From: an uncultured Alphaproteobacteria bacterium
Lineage (GTDB): Bacteria > Pseudomonadota > Alphaproteobacteria > Rhizobiales > Beijerinckiaceae
DNA length: 15,882 bases
Reading direction: 5' to 3'
NCBI GenBank assembly: GCA_937988775.1
Contig: CALKHP010000059.1
Coordinates: forward strand, 1 to 15,882
Shown here: positions 1-6,675 of the stretch, in pieces
Numbering within the stretch: the first letter of the stretch is position 1
Layout: each line of letters starts with the position of its first letter
Notes under the pieces: model-generated
What the model was told of the DNA's origin: nothing
Databases searched by the model: none
The model's input: only the letters and a program-made list of their open reading frames with translations
Program-made: the position numbers and the translations under genes

Positions 1-1331
1 GCGAGGCCGACCTGCTGCGCCGCGCCATGGGCAAGAAGATCAAGGCGGAAATGGATGCGCAGCGCACCCGTTTCGTCGATGGCGCGGTGGCGCGCGAGAT
101 TTCCAACGCCAAGGCGAACGAGATTTTCGACCTGCTCGCCAAATTCGCCGATTACGGCTTCAACAAGAGCCACGCGGCCGCCTATGCGCTGGTGTCCTAT
201 CAGACGGCCTATCTGAAGGCGCATTACCCGGTCGAGTTCCTGGCCGCCTCGATGACGCTCGACATGTCGAACACCGACAAGCTGGTCGAGTTCCGGCGCG
301 AGGCGCAGCGTCTCGCCATCAAGGTCGAGGCGCCGGCGATCAATCACTCCGTCGATACGTTCGAGGTCGCCGATGGCGCGATCCGCTACGCGCTGTCCGC
401 GCTCAAGGGCGTCGGCACCGAGGCGGTGCGGGCGATCGTCGCGGCGCGCGGCGGGCGGCCTTTTGCCGATATGAGCGATTTCGCGCGCCGGATCAGCGGG
501 CGCCTGGTCAACAAGCGCGTGATCGAGACGCTGGCCTCGGCGGGTGCCTTCGATACGCTCGAGCCGCGCCGCACCGCGCTGGTGATGGGCGCCGACGTGA
601 TCGTGGCCACCGCCAATGCCGCGCAGGCGGCGCGCGAAGGCGGCCAGTCGATGCTGTTCGGCGCCAGCGACGAGGCGCCGATCCGGTTGCCGTCCGGGCC
701 GGAATGGTCGCAGAGCGAGCGGCTGCGGCGCGAGTTCGAGGCGATCGGCTTCTTCCTGAGCGGGCATCCGCTCGACGAATATGCCGATGGGCTGGTGAAG
801 CTCCGCATCCAGACCCATGCCGAATTCGGCCGCGCCGTGCGGCAGGGCGCCTCGGCCGGGCGGCTCGCGGCCACCGTGATCGACAAGGTCGAGCGCCGCA
901 CCAAGACCGGCAACCGCATGGGCATCGTGCAGTTCTCCGACCAGTCGGGGCAATATGAGGCGATCCTGTTCTCGGAGGGGCTGGCGCAGTTCCGCGACCT
1001 GCTGGTGCCGGGCGCGGCGGTGCTGCTCGCGGTCGGGGCGAGTTTCGAGAACGAGGGCCTGCGGCTGCGCGTGCAATCGGTCGAGCCGCTGGAAACCGCA
1101 TTGGCGCGCGTGCAGCAGGGCGTGCGCATCTTCGTGCGCGACGCGCTGCCGGTCGAGGGCATCGCGCAGCGCCTGACACGGCGCGGCGAGGGCGAAGTCG
1201 CGCTGATCGTGATGGCGGACAAGGGCGAAACCGAGGTCGAGATCAGGCTGCCCGGCCGGTTCGAGCTGTCCGGCGTGGTGGTCGGCGCCATCAAGGCGGT
1301 GCCGGGCGTGGTCAGCGTGCAGCATGTTTGA
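1..1331 (+). CDS. dnaE: DNA polymerase III subunit alpha, C-terminal part (5' truncated by window edge)
   Basis: This is the catalytic subunit of the replicative DNA polymerase. The reading frame is open from base 3 with no start, so the gene begins upstream; 442 residues are visible out of roughly 1,150 usual for the family. The first residues (EADLLRRAMGKK) and the GFNKSHAAAYALVSYQTAYL block are hallmark DnaE fingers-region sequence. Next comes the helix-hairpin-helix region (around FADMSDFARR, then NKRVIETLASAGAFD). QSMLF at 645-659 matches the internal beta-clamp-binding motif Qxx(L/M)F. An OB-fold follows (from about base 865, GRLAATVIDKVERRTKTGNRMG) and then the C-terminal tail that in other bacteria contacts tau. 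The stop is TGA at 1329-1331. No T-tract terminator follows, so dnaE transcripts could read into rpsB. The identification is very secure. Confidence 0.97.
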   Translation, partial: EADLLRRAMGKKIKAEMDAQRTRFVDGAVAREISNAKANEIFDLLAKFADYGFNKSHAAAYALVSYQTAYLKAHYPVEFLAASMTLDMSNTDKLVEFRREAQRLAIKVEAPAINHSVDTFEVADGAIRYALSALKGVGTEAVRAIVAARGGRPFADMSDFARRISGRLVNKRVIETLASAGAFDTLEPRRTALVMGADVIVATANAAQAAREGGQSMLFGASDEAPIRLPSGPEWSQSERLRREFEAIGFFLSGHPLDEYADGLVKLRIQTHAEFGRAVRQGASAGRLAATVIDKVERRTKTGNRMGIVQFSDQSGQYEAILFSEGLAQFRDLLVPGAAVLLAVGASFENEGLRLRVQSVEPLETALARVQQGVRIFVRDALPVEGIAQRLTRRGEGEVALIVMADKGETEVEIRLPGRFELSGVVVGAIKAVPGVVSVQHV

Positions 1332-1354
1332 GGTGTCGTGACTGTTTTCACGGG

Positions 1355-1383
1355 TTGCGAAAGCGCGAAAGCTGGGATATGAG
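1355..1383 (+). promoter_or_regulatory. Candidate sigma-70-type promoter for rpsB
   Basis: TTGCGA (1355-1360) and TATGAG (1378-1383) are separated by 17 bases and each matches the housekeeping consensus at four of six positions. This predicts transcription starting near 1390 and a leader of about 100 nt before rpsB. The spacer holds a tandem octamer (GCGAAAGC twice, 1357-1372). Position, ahead of a ribosomal protein gene and after a gene of unrelated function, supports it; the match is moderate and no start site is known. Confidence 0.45.
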
Positions 1384-1396
1384 CCGCGCTATCCCA
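1373..1396. repeat. Perfect inverted repeat over the putative -10 of rpsB
   Basis: TGGGATA (1373-1379) and TATCCCA (1390-1396) are perfect 7-base inverted arms separated by 10 bases. The left arm overlaps the proposed -10 element and the right arm sits at the predicted transcription start. The arrangement resembles an operator for a dimeric regulator, with arm centres about 17 bases apart. It could also fold in RNA if transcription from dnaE reads through. No known regulator is recognised. Confidence 0.35.
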
Positions 1397-1409
1397 CACG
1401 CGGGCCTTG

Positions 1410-1449
1410 GCGGCTGATTCAAGCCGCTCCGGTGATCGGTTCGCCGATC
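1410..1449 (+). promoter_or_regulatory. Two RNA hairpins in the rpsB 5' leader
   Basis: Hairpin one pairs GCGGCT (1410-1415) with AGCCGC (1422-1427) around a 6-base loop. Hairpin two pairs GATCGG (1434-1439) with CCGATC (1444-1449) around a TTCG loop; the closing pair is G-C rather than the extra-stable C-G. Neither has a T-tract, so they are not intrinsic terminators. In enterobacteria S2 represses its own rpsB-tsf mRNA through a structured leader, so a similar control is a reasonable inference here, but I do not recognise a specific conserved motif. Confidence 0.4.
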
Positions 1450-1488
1450 GGTCTGGCCCGCGGCGGAACCAACCGGAGAAGACATTTC

Positions 1489-2505
1489 ATGGCACTGCCA
1501 GATTTCACCATGCGCCAGTTGCTCGAAGCGGGCGCCCATTTCGGCCACCAGTCGCATCGCTGGAACCCGAAAATGGACGAGTATATTTTCGGCACGCGCA
1601 ACAACATCCACATTATCGACCTCGCCCAGACGGTGCCGCTGCTGCAGCGCGCGCTGCAGGTGATCAGCGATACGGTGGCGCGCGGCGGGCGCGTCCTGTT
1701 CGTCGGCACCAAGCGCCAGGCGTCCGAGGCGATCGCCGAATCGGCCAAGCGCTCGGCGCAGTATTACGTCAATTCGCGCTGGCTCGGCGGCATGCTGACC
1801 AACTGGAAGACCATCTCGGCCTCGATCCAGCGCTTGCGCAAGGTCGACGAGATGCTCGCCGGCGGCGTGCAGGGCCTGACCAAGAAGGAGCGCCTGCTGC
1901 TGTCGCGCGAACGCGAGAAGCTCGACAAGGCGCTTGGCGGCATCCGCGACATGGGCGGCATTCCCGACCTGCTGTTCGTGATCGACACCAACAAGGAACA
2001 GCTTGCCATCAAGGAGGCGCAGCGCCTCGGCATTCCGGTGGCGGCGATCGTCGATACCAATTGCGATCCCGACGGCATCACCTATGCCGTCCCGGCCAAT
2101 GACGATGCCGGCCGTGCCATCGCGCTGTATTGCGACCTGGTGGCGCGCGCCGCCATTGACGGTATTTCGCGCGGGCAGGGCGCCAGCGGCGTCGATCTCG
2201 GCGAGTCCGAGGCGCCGATCGTCGAGGACGTGCCGGCGGCGGTGGAGCCTGTCAGCGACGAGCCGGCGGCCGACCTGTTCGAGCGGCTGGAAGCGCCGCG
2301 CGGTGCGCCCGACGAATTGAGCAAGATCCACGGCGTCGGCCCCGAGCTCGAGAAGAACCTCAACGAGGCCGGCATCTACCATTTCTGGCAGCTTGCCGCG
2401 ATGAGCGATGCCGACGTGGAGAAGCTCGACGCCGACCTGAAGCTCTCGGGCCGCATCGCCCGCGACAACTGGGTCGAGCTTGCCCGGGCGGCCGTCGCCG
2501 GCTGA
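1489..2505 (+). CDS. rpsB: 30S ribosomal protein S2 (uS2) with C-terminal helix-hairpin-helix-like extension
   Basis: Small-subunit ribosomal protein needed for S1 binding and translation initiation. The ATG at 1489 is chosen because MALPDFTMRQLLEAGAHFGH is the standard S2 N-terminus and GGAG (1475-1478) lies 10 bases upstream; an in-frame ATG at 1432 would add 19 residues that fall inside the leader hairpins. Family blocks include FGHQSHRWNPKMDEYIFG, SRWLGGMLTNWKT and DLLFVIDTNKE. The protein is 338 residues, whereas E. coli S2 is about 240. The core ends near residue 230. An acidic, proline- and alanine-rich linker follows (about 231-274), then a small domain (275-338) containing KIHGVGPELEKNLNEAGIYH and GRIARDNW. 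That module resembles ones attached to other alphaproteobacterial proteins such as L21 and NuoE. It is the first gene of the rpsB-tsf pair. Confidence 0.98.
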   Translation: MALPDFTMRQLLEAGAHFGHQSHRWNPKMDEYIFGTRNNIHIIDLAQTVPLLQRALQVISDTVARGGRVLFVGTKRQASEAIAESAKRSAQYYVNSRWLGGMLTNWKTISASIQRLRKVDEMLAGGVQGLTKKERLLLSREREKLDKALGGIRDMGGIPDLLFVIDTNKEQLAIKEAQRLGIPVAAIVDTNCDPDGITYAVPANDDAGRAIALYCDLVARAAIDGISRGQGASGVDLGESEAPIVEDVPAAVEPVSDEPAADLFERLEAPRGAPDELSKIHGVGPELEKNLNEAGIYHFWQLAAMSDADVEKLDADLKLSGRIARDNWVELARAAVAG

Positions 2506-2557
2506 GCCTCCCCGCGCGTCTTCGACCGGGCGCGACAAGCTGGATGTGGATTTGCGT

Positions 2558-2595
2558 GGCCCGGGTCGCCGAAGCGGTGGTCCGGGCCGGTTTTT
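2558..2595 (+). terminator. Terminator-like attenuator between rpsB and tsf
   Basis: The sequence at 2558-2570 pairs with 2576-2588 around a 5-base loop. Seven outer pairs (GGCCCGG with CCGGGCC) are perfect and six inner pairs include three G-U wobbles. Two bases later comes TTTTT (2591-2595). This is the shape of an intrinsic terminator. It sits only 20 bases before the tsf start, so it probably lets only part of the rpsB transcripts continue. Inference: it sets the S2 to EF-Ts ratio. Confidence 0.7.
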
Positions 2596-2614
2596 CGATG
2601 AAGGGAATTTGCTC

Positions 2615-3535
2615 ATGGCACAGATCACGGCGGCGCTCGTCAAGGACCTGCGCGAGAAGACCGGCGCGGGCATGATGGATTGCAAGAACGCGCTGAACGA
2701 GACCGGCGGCGATATCGAGGCCGCCATCGACTGGCTGCGCAAGAAGGGCCTGTCCAGGGCGGCGAAGAAATCGGGCCGCGTCGCGGCCGAGGGGCTCGTG
2801 GCAGCGACGGTGCGCGGCAATCGCGGCGTGGTGGTCGAGGTCAATTCCGAGACCGACTTCGTGGCGCGCAACGAGGAATTCCAGGCGCTGGTGCGCGCGA
2901 TCGCCGATGTCGCGATCGAGAAGAAGGCCGACGTTTCGGACCTGCTCGGCACGCATTATCCCGGCGGCGGCACGGTGCAGGATGCCATCGCCAACGCCAT
3001 CGCCACCATTGGCGAGAACATGACGCTGCGCCGCGCGGCCGAGCTGCATGTCGGGCAGGGCGTGGTGGCGAGCTACGTCCATAACGCGATTTCCGACGGG
3101 CTCGGCAAGATCGGCGTCATCGTGGCGCTCGAATCGACCGGCGATGCCGAGGCGCTGGCCGCGCTTGGACGCCAGGTCGCCATGCATGTCGCGGCGACGA
3201 GCCCGGTGGCGCTCGATGCCGCCGGCGTCGATCCCGCGATCCTGGCGCGCGAGAAGAACGTGCTGGCCGAGAAGAACGCCGGCAAGCCGGCCCATGTGCT
3301 GGAAAAGATCATCGAGAGCGGCCTGAAGACCTATTACAAGGAGGTCTGCCTGCTCGAGCAGCCGTTCATCCACGACAACGCCAAGACGGTCGCCCAGGCC
3401 GTGCGTGAAAGTGAGAAGACGGTTGGCGCGCCGGTGGCCGTGAAAGGCTTCTTCCGATTTGCCCTCGGCGAGGGAATCGAGAAACAAGAGAACGATTTCG
3501 CGGCCGAGGTCGCCGCGGCCGTCAAGCCGAACTGA
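2615..3535 (+). CDS. tsf: Elongation factor Ts
   Basis: EF-Ts is the cytoplasmic guanine-nucleotide exchange factor that recycles EF-Tu from GDP to GTP. The ATG at 2615 gives MAQITAALVKDLREKTGAGMMDCKNAL, the conserved UBA-like N-terminal domain, and AAGGGA (2601-2606) lies just upstream; reading further upstream in frame only adds non-conserved sequence through the attenuator. The exchange motif TDFVA is at residues 80-84, with Asp81-Phe82 matching the E. coli Asp-Phe pair that disrupts the Mg site of EF-Tu. The length of 306 residues is normal for alphaproteobacteria. It follows rpsB after a 109-nt spacer holding an attenuator and ends 49 nt before pyrH with a strong terminator between. Confidence 0.98.
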   Translation: MAQITAALVKDLREKTGAGMMDCKNALNETGGDIEAAIDWLRKKGLSRAAKKSGRVAAEGLVAATVRGNRGVVVEVNSETDFVARNEEFQALVRAIADVAIEKKADVSDLLGTHYPGGGTVQDAIANAIATIGENMTLRRAAELHVGQGVVASYVHNAISDGLGKIGVIVALESTGDAEALAALGRQVAMHVAATSPVALDAAGVDPAILAREKNVLAEKNAGKPAHVLEKIIESGLKTYYKEVCLLEQPFIHDNAKTVAQAVRESEKTVGAPVAVKGFFRFALGEGIEKQENDFAAEVAAAVKPN

Positions 3536-3543
3536 GTATCGAG

Positions 3544-3568
3544 AAAGGCGGCCGGTGCCGCCTTTTTT
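3544..3568 (+). terminator. Intrinsic terminator between tsf and pyrH
   Basis: GGCGGC (3547-3552) pairs with GCCGCC (3557-3562) around a CGGT loop; AAA at 3544-3546 can extend the stem by pairing with the first Ts. Six Ts follow (3563-3568). This is a textbook intrinsic terminator. The pyrH ribosome-binding site begins 3-5 bases later, so either read-through is substantial or pyrH has a promoter inside tsf. Confidence 0.85.
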
Positions 3569-3584
3569 GTAAGGGGAGGACAGC

Positions 3585-4301
3585 ATGACCGGACCGTTGA
3601 AGCGCGTGCTCATCAAGCTTTCGGGCGAAGCGCTGCTGGCCAAGGACGGCTTCTGGCTCGATGCCGCCGTGCTCTCCGTGCTGGCGAAGGATATCGCCGG
3701 CGTCGCCGCCGACGGCTACCAGGTCGTGGTGGTGATCGGGGCCGGCAATATCATTCGCGGCGCCAAATTCGCCGCCGCCGGCTGGATCGACCGCCCGACC
3801 GCCGATTCGATGGGCATGCTGGCCACCGTCATCAATTCGCTGGCGCTTGAAAGCGCCATCGTCGCGGCGGGCGCGCCGGCGCTGACGATGTCGGCGGTGG
3901 CGACGCCCTCGCTATGCGAGATCTACGCCCGGCAGACCGCCTTGCAGCATCTCAGCAAGGAGCGCGTCGTGGTGCTGGCGGGCGGCACCGGCAACCCGTT
4001 CTTCACGACCGACACCTCGGCCGTGCTGCGCGCTGCCGAACTTGGCTGCGATGCCGTGCTGAAGGCAACGCAGGTCGACGGCGTCTATTCCACCGACCCC
4101 AAGCGTGACCCGAACGCCGTGCGCTATGAGCGGCTGAGCCATGACGAGGCGATTCGGCTCGATCTCAAGGTCATGGATACCGCTGCCTTCGCGCTCGCCC
4201 GCGAAAGCCGCATGACGATCATCGTCGGCTCGGCGCATGCGCCGAGTTCGATCGGCGGAATTCTGCGCGGCACCGACAAATCGACCGTCGTTTCGCCGTG
4301 A
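3585..4301 (+). CDS. pyrH: UMP kinase (uridylate kinase)
   Basis: Cytoplasmic hexameric amino-acid-kinase-fold enzyme that phosphorylates UMP to UDP in de novo pyrimidine synthesis. The ATG at 3585 follows a strong ribosome-binding site (AAGGGGAGGA, 3571-3580). The protein is 238 residues, the usual length. Visible blocks: VLIKLSGEAL near the N-terminus, DSMGMLATVIN (Asp74, the UMP-pocket aspartate), AGGTGNPFFTTDTSA, VLKATQVDGVYSTDPK and LKVMDTAAFALA. Two points are unusual. The glycine loop reads GAGNIIRG (residues 52-59) where most relatives have GGGN, and the C-terminal strand reads IIVGSAHAPSSIGGIL instead of the common I.VF...PGA form. These changes look tolerable, and the call as PyrH is firm. 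A terminator precedes the gene and a 147-nt gap follows it. Confidence 0.97.
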   Translation: MTGPLKRVLIKLSGEALLAKDGFWLDAAVLSVLAKDIAGVAADGYQVVVVIGAGNIIRGAKFAAAGWIDRPTADSMGMLATVINSLALESAIVAAGAPALTMSAVATPSLCEIYARQTALQHLSKERVVVLAGGTGNPFFTTDTSAVLRAAELGCDAVLKATQVDGVYSTDPKRDPNAVRYERLSHDEAIRLDLKVMDTAAFALARESRMTIIVGSAHAPSSIGGILRGTDKSTVVSP

Positions 4302-4448
4302 ACCGGTGATTCCGCTGGGGGATCATGGCGCATCGGGCGAGATTTGCGGTACGCACCGCCCGTGCAACGTGCTTGAATGGCAATCATCGCAGGCGTAAGC
4401 GCTTGAGCCTGATTGGCTGGCGCACAACCGATAAGAAGAGTGAGCGAT

Positions 4449-5000
4449 ATGTTCGACATGGATGACCTGAAGCGGCGTATGCTTGGCGCTGTCGCGGCGC
4501 TGCGCCACGATCTGTCATCGCTGCGCGCCGGCCGCGCTTCCGCCACCTTGCTCGATCCGCTCGAGATCGAGGCCTATGGCGCGCGCATGCCGATCAGCCA
4601 GGTGGCGACGGTCTCGACGCCCGAGGCGCGGCTGATCAACGTGCAGGTCTGGGATCGTGCTATGGTCGGGCCGGTCGAGAAGGCGATCCGCGATTCCGAT
4701 CTCGGCCTCAACCCGAACACCGAAGGGCAGACCATCCGGCTGCGCCTGCCGGAGCTCAACCAGGAGCGTCGCCAGGAAATGGTCAAGGTGGCGCATAAAT
4801 ACACCGAGAACGCCCGCGTTGCCGCGCGCCATGTGCGGCGCGACGGCATGGACCTGCTGAAGAAGCTCGAGAAGGACGGCAAGATGAGCCAGGACGAGGT
4901 GTCGCGCCTGTCCGATCAGGTGCAGAAGGTCACCGATCAGACCATCGCCGACATCGACGGCACGCTCGCGGCCAAGGAAAAGGAAATCATGCAGGTTTAA
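4449..5000 (+). CDS. frr: Ribosome recycling factor
   Basis: RRF acts with EF-G to split the post-termination ribosome. The ATG at 4449 gives MFDMDDLKRRMLGAVAALRHDLSSLRAGRAS, the normal RRF start, with a modest purine-rich site (AAGAAGAG) ending at 4440. An in-frame ATG at 4413 would add 12 non-conserved residues, and the ATG at 4458 would cut the conserved first helix. The length is 183 residues. Family blocks: LRAGRASATLLDPL, LGLNPNTEGQTIRLRLPELNQERR and the long helices ending KEKEIMQV. Two domains are expected: a three-helix bundle and a small beta/alpha domain inserted after about residue 30. The 147-nt gap from pyrH contains a small possible hairpin (GCGGT 4346-4350 with ACCGC 4355-4359) but no convincing promoter. 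uppS begins 23 nt downstream. Confidence 0.98.
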   Translation: MFDMDDLKRRMLGAVAALRHDLSSLRAGRASATLLDPLEIEAYGARMPISQVATVSTPEARLINVQVWDRAMVGPVEKAIRDSDLGLNPNTEGQTIRLRLPELNQERRQEMVKVAHKYTENARVAARHVRRDGMDLLKKLEKDGKMSQDEVSRLSDQVQKVTDQTIADIDGTLAAKEKEIMQV

Positions 5001-5023
5001 GGGCGGGCGGCCGGGAGGCAGCG

Positions 5024-5806
5024 ATGCACGCATTGGATTCCAGCGTGGCGACCGACCCCGCTGCGGCCGAGGGCGGGCCGGAGCCCGCGGGCGTCGCGGT
5101 GCCGCGCCATGTCGCCATCATCATGGATGGCAACGGGCGCTGGGCCGAGGCGCGCGGTTTGCCGCGCACGGAAGGCCACCGCCGGGGCGTCGAGGCGGTG
5201 CGCCGGGCCGTGAAGGCCGCGACCGAAAGCGGCGTCGCATATCTCACCATCTACAGTTTCTCGTCGGAGAACTGGGCGCGCCCGGCCGACGAAGTGTCCT
5301 ATCTGATGGGCCTGCTCAAGCTGTTCATCCGGCGTGACCTCGCCGAATTGCACCGCAACGGCGTGCGCGTGCGCGTGATGGGCGAGCGCGCGGGGCTCGC
5401 GCCCGACATCAAGGAACTGCTGCTGGAGGCCGAGCAGCGCACCGCCGGCAATAGCGGATTGACGCTGGTGGTCGCCTTCAATTACGGCGCGCGCCAGGAG
5501 ATCGTCGCCGCCATGCGCCGGCTTGCCGCGCAGGTCGCGGCCGGCGAACTCGCGCCGGGCGATATCGACGGCGATGCGGTGGCCGGCGCGCTCCAGACCG
5601 CCGGCATTCCGGACCCGGACCTGATCATCCGCACCTCCGGCGAGCAGCGCCTGTCGAATTTCCTGCTCTGGCAGGCGGCCTACAGCGAATTCGTGTTTCT
5701 GCCAGTGCTCTGGCCGGATTTCGACGCAGCCAGCTTCTCGGCGGCGCTGCGGGAATATGCCCGCCGGCAACGGCGTTTCGGCGGCGTTTCCGCCAGAACC
5801 GGATGA
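5024..5806 (+). CDS. uppS: Isoprenyl transferase (undecaprenyl diphosphate synthase)
   Basis: Cis-prenyltransferase that extends farnesyl diphosphate with isopentenyl diphosphate to make the C55 lipid carrier for peptidoglycan and O-antigen. The ATG at 5024 has GGGAGGC just upstream. The protein is 260 residues, with a poorly conserved first 25 or so. Key motifs: HVAIIMDGNGRWAEARG (catalytic Asp35, equivalent to E. coli Asp26), GHRRG for diphosphate binding, TIYSFSSENWARP, and RTSGEQRLSNFLLWQAAYSEF near the C-terminus. It lies 23 nt after frr, and its stop overlaps the cdsA start in ATGA, which implies translational coupling. Chain length cannot be read from the sequence, but the gene context with dxr and cdsA fits the essential UppS. 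Confidence 0.97.
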   Translation: MHALDSSVATDPAAAEGGPEPAGVAVPRHVAIIMDGNGRWAEARGLPRTEGHRRGVEAVRRAVKAATESGVAYLTIYSFSSENWARPADEVSYLMGLLKLFIRRDLAELHRNGVRVRVMGERAGLAPDIKELLLEAEQRTAGNSGLTLVVAFNYGARQEIVAAMRRLAAQVAAGELAPGDIDGDAVAGALQTAGIPDPDLIIRTSGEQRLSNFLLWQAAYSEFVFLPVLWPDFDAASFSAALREYARRQRRFGGVSARTG

Positions 5807-6666
5807 GCAACATGGTGGGCGAGGGGGATGGGCGAGGGGGGCAGCGCTTCGCCGTCGATTGGAGCGACCTCGGGCCGCGCATCGGCTCGGCGCTGGTGCT
5901 CGTCGCGGGCGCATTGGCGACGGCCTATCAAGGGCGGCTGCTGTTCGCGGTGTTTTGGGGGGCTGCCGCCGCCGTGGTCGCGTTCGAATGGCTGCGGCTG
6001 GTTTCGCCGCCGCGCCTGAAGTTGCGCGCGGGTGTGCAGATCGCGGCGCTGGTCGCCCTTGCCTGCCTGTCCGCGGCTGCCCTGTGGCCGGCCGCGGTCG
6101 CCATCCTCATCGGCGTCATCGTCGTCGCGGCGCTGCTTGGCGACAGCGGAAGCAGGGTCTGGGATGGTGCTGGTGCGCTTTACGCCAGCGTCCTGGTGCT
6201 GGCGCCGGTTGCTCTCCGGCAGTCGCCCTCGCTGGGGCTGGTGGCCATCGTCTGGCTATTCGCCGTCGTGTGGGCGGCCGATATCTGCGCCTATTTTGTC
6301 GGCAGAACCTTCGGTGGGCCGAAGCTCTGGCCGCGCATCAGCCCGAAGAAGACCTGGTCCGGCCTGATCGGCGGTGCGGCATGCGGGGTGTTCGCCGGGC
6401 TGGCAACGCTGCTGATCGCCGACGTGCCGCTGACCTGGGGCGCGCCGTTCGTCGCGCTTCTGGTGGCGTTTTCATCGCAATGCGGCGATCTGTTCGAATC
6501 CTACATGAAACGGCATTTCGGCGTGAAGGATACCGGCCACATCATCCCCGGCCATGGCGGGCTGATGGACCGGCTCGACGGTTTCGTGGTGGCGGCTGCC
6601 GTTGCGCTGATAATCGGCCTGCTCAAGGAGCCCGGCAACATGGCGCATGGCATCCTGATCTGGTAG
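5803..6666 (+). CDS. cdsA: Phosphatidate cytidylyltransferase (CDP-diacylglycerol synthase)
   Basis: Inner-membrane enzyme that converts phosphatidic acid and CTP to CDP-diacylglycerol, the precursor of all phospholipids. The ATG at 5803 overlaps the uppS stop by 4 nt. The 287-residue protein is mostly hydrophobic, with about eight membrane segments; the first begins near residue 25. The family signature S-x-x-K-R-x4-K-D-x-G-x3-P-G-H-G-G is complete at residues 233-253 (SYMKRHFGVKDTGHIIPGHG plus a final G). Further family blocks are ADICAYFVGRTFGGPKLWPR and SPKKTWSG. The N-terminal 20 residues are glycine- and charge-rich and not conserved. dxr begins 9 nt after the stop. Confidence 0.97.
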   Translation: MSNMVGEGDGRGGQRFAVDWSDLGPRIGSALVLVAGALATAYQGRLLFAVFWGAAAAVVAFEWLRLVSPPRLKLRAGVQIAALVALACLSAAALWPAAVAILIGVIVVAALLGDSGSRVWDGAGALYASVLVLAPVALRQSPSLGLVAIVWLFAVVWAADICAYFVGRTFGGPKLWPRISPKKTWSGLIGGAACGVFAGLATLLIADVPLTWGAPFVALLVAFSSQCGDLFESYMKRHFGVKDTGHIIPGHGGLMDRLDGFVVAAAVALIIGLLKEPGNMAHGILIW

Positions 6667-6675
6667 TTCCCGCGC

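Noticed and set aside
1348..2952. Minus-strand open frame of 534 codons over rpsB and the start of tsf
   Set aside because: It is antisense to rpsB, the attenuator and tsf, and shows no recognisable domain; it is a by-product of high GC.
4334..4362. Possible hairpins in the pyrH-frr gap (CGGGCG with CGCCCG, or GCGGT with ACCGC)
   Set aside because: The stems are short, mutually exclusive and lack a T-tract, so they are within chance for this GC content.
4302..4448. Possible promoter between pyrH and frr (TTGAAT then TAAGCG 17 bases later)
   Set aside because: The -10 match is poor and other TTGA-like hexamers pair no better. The gap may hold a promoter but I cannot point to one.
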